From JAJDXO01 sp965207535 (lineage in GTDB: Bacteria; Pseudomonadota; Alphaproteobacteria; Rhodospirillales; UBA2165), in contig CBDBMR010000017.1 in NCBI GenBank assembly GCA_965207535.1, positions 434,001 to 498,000 on the forward strand: a stretch of DNA of 64,000 bases, in the 5' to 3' direction. The notes beneath the pieces were generated by a model. The model saw only the letters and a program-made list of their open reading frames with translations, had not been told where the DNA came from and made no database searches. Below are positions 61,701 through 64,000 of the stretch, in pieces. The first letter of the stretch is position 1, and each line of letters begins with the position of its first letter. Both the position numbers and the translations under genes were made by a program.

Positions 61701-61833
61701 TGGCGATCCTGGCGTGCTGCTCGGGCGAGAAACCATGGACGGCGCGCAACCGCTCGACGGCCGCTTCATCGGTCGCCGTGCGGTAGGCGTCCAGGTTCTC
61801 GAACCGTTCGGATACGATGGGCCTAGCCCGCAT
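58726..61833 (-). CDS. putA: Bifunctional proline dehydrogenase / P5C dehydrogenase (PutA)
   Basis: This 1035-residue protein has a proline dehydrogenase barrel (about 60-470; VRLVKGAYWDSEIKRAQQEGL) and an aldehyde dehydrogenase domain (about 530-1010) with catalytic Cys826 in GQRCSALR and Glu in AETGGIN. It oxidises proline to glutamate. The N-terminal ribbon-helix-helix domain of E. coli PutA is missing, so this form does not self-regulate. It starts with ATG 61833. Confidence 0.96.
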   Translation of the reverse strand: MRARPIVSERFENLDAYRTATDEAAVERLRAVHGFSPEQHARIATRARDLVAHIRARRRVAGGIDLLLQEYDLSTGEGVALMCLAEALLRVPDAETASRLIRDKILDADWSRHIGKSDHLLVNASTWAMMLTGKVLEWDPDSEESHNLIAGLLSRSAEPVIRRAMVHAMHIIGDQFVLGQTIDAAIESAGGPEHADYLFSFDMLGEGARTAVDAERYLAAYRDAVTAIGGTVAGNHIHAAPGVSIKLSALHPRYEYAQRDRVMAELVPRVGDLARAAKERGVSLCIDAEESERLLISLEVFEAVKLGPDLRDWPGLGLAVQAYQKRAPDIIAAVEGIARDAGSPVMVRLVKGAYWDSEIKRAQQEGLADYPVYTRKQATDVSYLACARALLDQPRHIHPQFATHNAHTIAAVLEIAGPDRRLEFQRLHGMGKPLYDKVLKEGDGRLTCRTYAPVGGHRELLSYLVRRLLENGANSSFVNRLADDALPVERVIADPDQRLESFDTLRNGQIPLPEDLYRPHRANSRGCDLTMPAVAEAIAKALHGLEPVHAGDRYPESTIVTVCNPARRSEEIGTIGAASSSAVDGALRAAAEARDGWNGIPAPARAEILERAAELLDARMFDFAALCIREAGKTIPDAIDEVREAADFLRYYAAEARRAFGSPQTLPGPTGETNALRLAGRGTIACISPWNFPLAIFVGQVSAALAAGNCVAAKSAEQTPLIAEKAVRLLHEAGVPEDVLHHLPGDGPSVGGVLVSHPLIDGVAFTGSFETARAVNQALAAREGPLVPLVAETGGINAMIADSTALPEQLIDDVAQSVFRSAGQRCSALRALLLQDDTADGVIDMLAGKAAELRLGDPAMLETDVGPIIDEEALARLETHCRQMDEHAVTRFAGELPEGTADGTFLAPRIYELGSLDDLENEVFGPVLHVIRYDAADIDRVIDQINRKGHGLTLGIHSRIGAFADYVSSRVRVGNAYVNRNMIGAVVGVQPFGGEGLSGTGPKAGGPHYLQRFAVERALTVNTAATGGNAELLAR

Positions 61834-61905
61834 TTCGGTGGTCCTCAGGCAAAAAGATAATGATCGCCCGGCGCGCCCCGCAACTTCTTTCGGTTCGGGC
61901 TGCGC

Positions 61906-62928
61906 TCAGGATAGAGCCGGATCGGTCTCCATGTTCGGGACCATGTCCGGCGCTTGGCCGCCCGATGACTTCCTGTAGTTCCTGTCGACGTAGTTGCAGA
62001 GGTGATCGTAGAACGTCGTCACCTCGTAGCGGGGCGGGTTGTCCGGCCCGGTGCAGCCGGGCAGCGGCTCGGACCGCACATCCCAGTTGGGATTGTAGAA
62101 GAACGCCGAGATATGCCGCTCCACCGGCGGCGCCAGCACCCGGTGCGGCGTCGCGATGAAACGGCCGTTGGTCCATTTCTGCATGAAGTCGCCGCTGTTG
62201 ACGATCATCGCGCCTTCCACATAGCCGGCGGTGATCCAGTCGCCATCCCGGGTCTTCACCTCCAATCCCGGAATTTCGGGGATCGGCAGGAGCGTAATGA
62301 ATCCGTGGTCCGTATGGGGCGAGATGCCGAACTCGTCCTCCTCCGCCTCGACCGCCGGATACCGGACGTTGCGGGTCAGCCAGTGAGGATCGGTGAACAT
62401 CCCGTCGAAATAGTCCGGCGCCAGGCCCAGGGCCCGGGCATAAAGCGGCAGCAGCGATCCGCCGAGGTCTTCCATGGCCTGGTAGTAGGCCAGCATGGTC
62501 GGCTTGAAACCGGGAAGCAGATCCGGCGCCGGCCACTTGTTGGGCCCGGTAAACCGGCGCCCCTCGCGGATTCCCGGATGATCATCGGGCCGTTCCCGGA
62601 CGATGCGATAGTTCTCGTTCAGATCATACTTGGTGTTGTCGCCCGCATCGGTGGTCACGTAGATGGTCGACTTGATGGGCACGTAGCCGGTGGTCCGCTC
62701 GTCCACCTTGAGTTTCAGCTTCTCGTCCTGGGGCAGGGCGTGGAGGCCGCGCACCTGATCCACCGCGGCGGCGATCAAATCCGCCGGCACCCCATGGCCG
62801 ACGATGTAATAGAACCCGATCTCCTCCTGGATCCAACGGAGGTTCTTCGCGAGTTCAACCGTCGCTTCCGTATCACCGGCGAGAAACGGCGCGATATCGA
62901 GAACCGGAATCTCCCGGGGTTCGGTCAT
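61906..62928 (-). CDS. Isopenicillin-N-synthase-like Fe(II)/2OG oxygenase
   Basis: This 340-residue non-haem iron oxygenase has the DIOX_N segment (IPVLDIAPFLAG to FYYIVGHGVPADLI) and the 2OG-FeII domain with H-x-D in ISPHTDHGFITLLP and the distal His in TPHRVL. The usual R-x-S is replaced by RHISAFF. It resembles bacterial 2OG oxygenases acting on amino acids or small metabolites. It is divergent from a related gene at 63103. Confidence 0.9.
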   Translation of the reverse strand: MTEPREIPVLDIAPFLAGDTEATVELAKNLRWIQEEIGFYYIVGHGVPADLIAAAVDQVRGLHALPQDEKLKLKVDERTTGYVPIKSTIYVTTDAGDNTKYDLNENYRIVRERPDDHPGIREGRRFTGPNKWPAPDLLPGFKPTMLAYYQAMEDLGGSLLPLYARALGLAPDYFDGMFTDPHWLTRNVRYPAVEAEEDEFGISPHTDHGFITLLPIPEIPGLEVKTRDGDWITAGYVEGAMIVNSGDFMQKWTNGRFIATPHRVLAPPVERHISAFFYNPNWDVRSEPLPGCTGPDNPPRYEVTTFYDHLCNYVDRNYRKSSGGQAPDMVPNMETDPALS

Positions 62929-63003
62929 CGTCTGTCCACCGGCCGCGCCGGTGCTCCTTCTTGGGCCGCCTGGGCGGCGAGTGCGGCTCCGCCCAATAAG
63001 AAA

Positions 63004-63032
63004 TTGTTATTTTTTATGCAAATCAATATCTG
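63004..63032 (+). promoter_or_regulatory. Possible promoter of the second oxygenase gene
   Basis: TTGTTA (63004-63009) and TATCTG (63027-63032) with a 17-bp spacer lie in an AT-rich patch of the divergent spacer 62929-63102. A GC-rich inverted repeat (GGGCCGCC / GGCGG near 62963-62978) sits closer to the other gene. Confidence 0.35.
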
Positions 63033-63102
63033 TAATTCTTATATCAACGTCAAATCTATGCCGCATCGACGGCAAACCACGGATTCGTTCCAGGAGGCTG
63101 AC

Positions 63103-64000
63103 ATGAGCACCGCCGCCCAATCTCTCGAGACCGCCCGGACCACGCCCCCCGTCGCCCTGGAAACCGTGACGGGCGACGACGGCAGGTTTCACGACATTCC
63201 GACCCTCGATCTCGGCGGCTATCTGGCCGGTGATACGGCGGCCCGCGACGAGCTGGCGGCGCAGCTCCGCTACATCCAGGAGAACATCGGCTTCTACTAT
63301 GTGGTCAATCACGGCATCGACCGGCGACCCATCGACGCGGCCTATGCGGCGCTGGAGGAGTTCTGCGCGTTGCCCATGGAGGAGAAGCTCAAGCTCAAGA
63401 TCAACGAGAACTCGGTCGGCTACATTCCGCCGGAATCGACGGTCTACGTCACCTCGGTGATCAACGAGAACACCGAGAAGGACCTGAACGAGACCATCAC
63501 GCTGGCCCGCGAGCGGGCGCCGGACCATCCCCACATCCGGGCCGGTTACCGGTTCTGCGGGCCCAACCCGTGGCCGGAGAGCCTGCCCCGGTTCAAGACC
63601 GCCATGGTCGACTACCAGAACGAGATGAGCAAACTGGGCTTCGCCATGCTGCCGCTGTATGCGCTGGCCCTCGACAAGCCCGCCGATTTCTTCGATCCGT
63701 ATTTTACCGAGCCCACCTGGTGGACGCGCAACGCCCACTATCCGCCGGCCAAGGCCAAGGAGAACCAGTTCGGCATCGCGCCCCACTGCGATCACAGCTT
63801 CATGACCCTGCTGCCCATCTCGGACGTGCCGGGGCTCGAAATCCTGACCCCGGAAAAGGAGTGGATGGTCGCCAAGCCGATCAAGGATTCGATCATCGTC
63901 AATACGGGCGAGTTCCTGAACCGCTGGACCAACGGCCGGTTCATGCCGACGCCGCACCGCGTGGTGCCGCCCCGGAAGGACCGCTATTCCATGGCCCTGT
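63103..64000 (+). CDS. Isopenicillin-N-synthase-like oxygenase (partial, runs off window)
   Basis: The frame is open to the right edge (at least 299 codons). The N terminus carries an extra 30 residues, then HDIPTLDLGGYLAG and QENIGFYYVVNHGIDRRPIDA. The iron site H-x-D appears in GIAPHCDHSFMTLLP and the distal His in PTPHRVV. CAGGAGG precedes ATG 63103 by 5 nt. It is clearly a paralogue of the divergent gene at 61906, with the same order of motifs. Confidence 0.9.
   Translation, partial: MSTAAQSLETARTTPPVALETVTGDDGRFHDIPTLDLGGYLAGDTAARDELAAQLRYIQENIGFYYVVNHGIDRRPIDAAYAALEEFCALPMEEKLKLKINENSVGYIPPESTVYVTSVINENTEKDLNETITLARERAPDHPHIRAGYRFCGPNPWPESLPRFKTAMVDYQNEMSKLGFAMLPLYALALDKPADFFDPYFTEPTWWTRNAHYPPAKAKENQFGIAPHCDHSFMTLLPISDVPGLEILTPEKEWMVAKPIKDSIIVNTGEFLNRWTNGRFMPTPHRVVPPRKDRYSMAL

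Overview
The window is high-GC, densely coded DNA from an alphaproteobacterium. The gene set fits a heterotrophic, probably free-living or marine Rhodospirillales-like lineage: a RamB/ScfR-type regulator divergent from isocitrate lyase, a TRAP-TAXI transporter, an IalB-family protein, a bifunctional PutA without a DNA-binding domain, and many short-spaced or overlapping genes. The species cannot be named from sequence alone. No rRNA, tRNA or CRISPR array was seen.

Layout. 1-4948: the end of a glutathione S-transferase, a secreted TPR protein, an SDR epimerase, an alpha/beta hydrolase, and a GT4-GT9 glycosyltransferase pair for cell-surface glycans. 4945-20140: the conserved translation cluster thrS-infC-rpmI-rplT-pheS-pheT. 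It is split between infC and rpmI by about 8 kb of accessory genes (NodU-type carbamoyltransferase, IS1380 transposase relic, PhyH dioxygenase, P450 with a divergent MarR regulator, Gfo/Idh dehydrogenase, sulfatase, cupin). thrS has a complete amino-acid attenuator: a strong promoter, a near-leaderless peptide with eight consecutive Thr codons, alternating CCCTCC/GGGGGG pairing segments and a terminator. 20141-21641: an AT-richer AAA_14/DUF4143 ATPase gene preceded by two palindromes that share half-sites.

21706-34981: an oxidoreductase, an MFS permease, a thioredoxin-like gene with an in-frame TGA at the first cysteine of its CxxC motif and a hairpin 14 nt downstream (a probable selenoprotein), argG, a DsbA/FrnE-like protein, isocitrate lyase and its regulator flanked by two paralogous membrane proteins (one frameshifted), rlmN, an IalB-family protein, an asparaginase and a TrmH-type methyltransferase. 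35060-47288: a methyltransferase, a membrane adenylate/guanylate cyclase with a 2Fe-2S domain, a TetR-GNAT fusion, two paralogous MFS permeases, a 3-oxoacid CoA-transferase, and small housekeeping genes (PCD, metallopeptidase, uracil-DNA glycosylase, ThpR, FIST). 47290-54945: the tesA / ybbA-ybbP divergent unit, a Bax-inhibitor-1 protein, a J-domain-like protein, a DUF1223 protein, a rhodanese and a GYD protein. 55158-64000: a TRAP-TAXI transporter, PutA, and two divergent isopenicillin-N-synthase-like oxygenases, the second cut by the window edge.

The points most worth following up are the putative selenocysteine thioredoxin (24176-24748), the thrS attenuator (5018-5177), the paired palindromes in front of the ATPase (20153-20224), and a short dispersed palindromic repeat (CTAGAGCCGATCTAG type, four loci) that supplies stop codons to three neighbouring reading frames.
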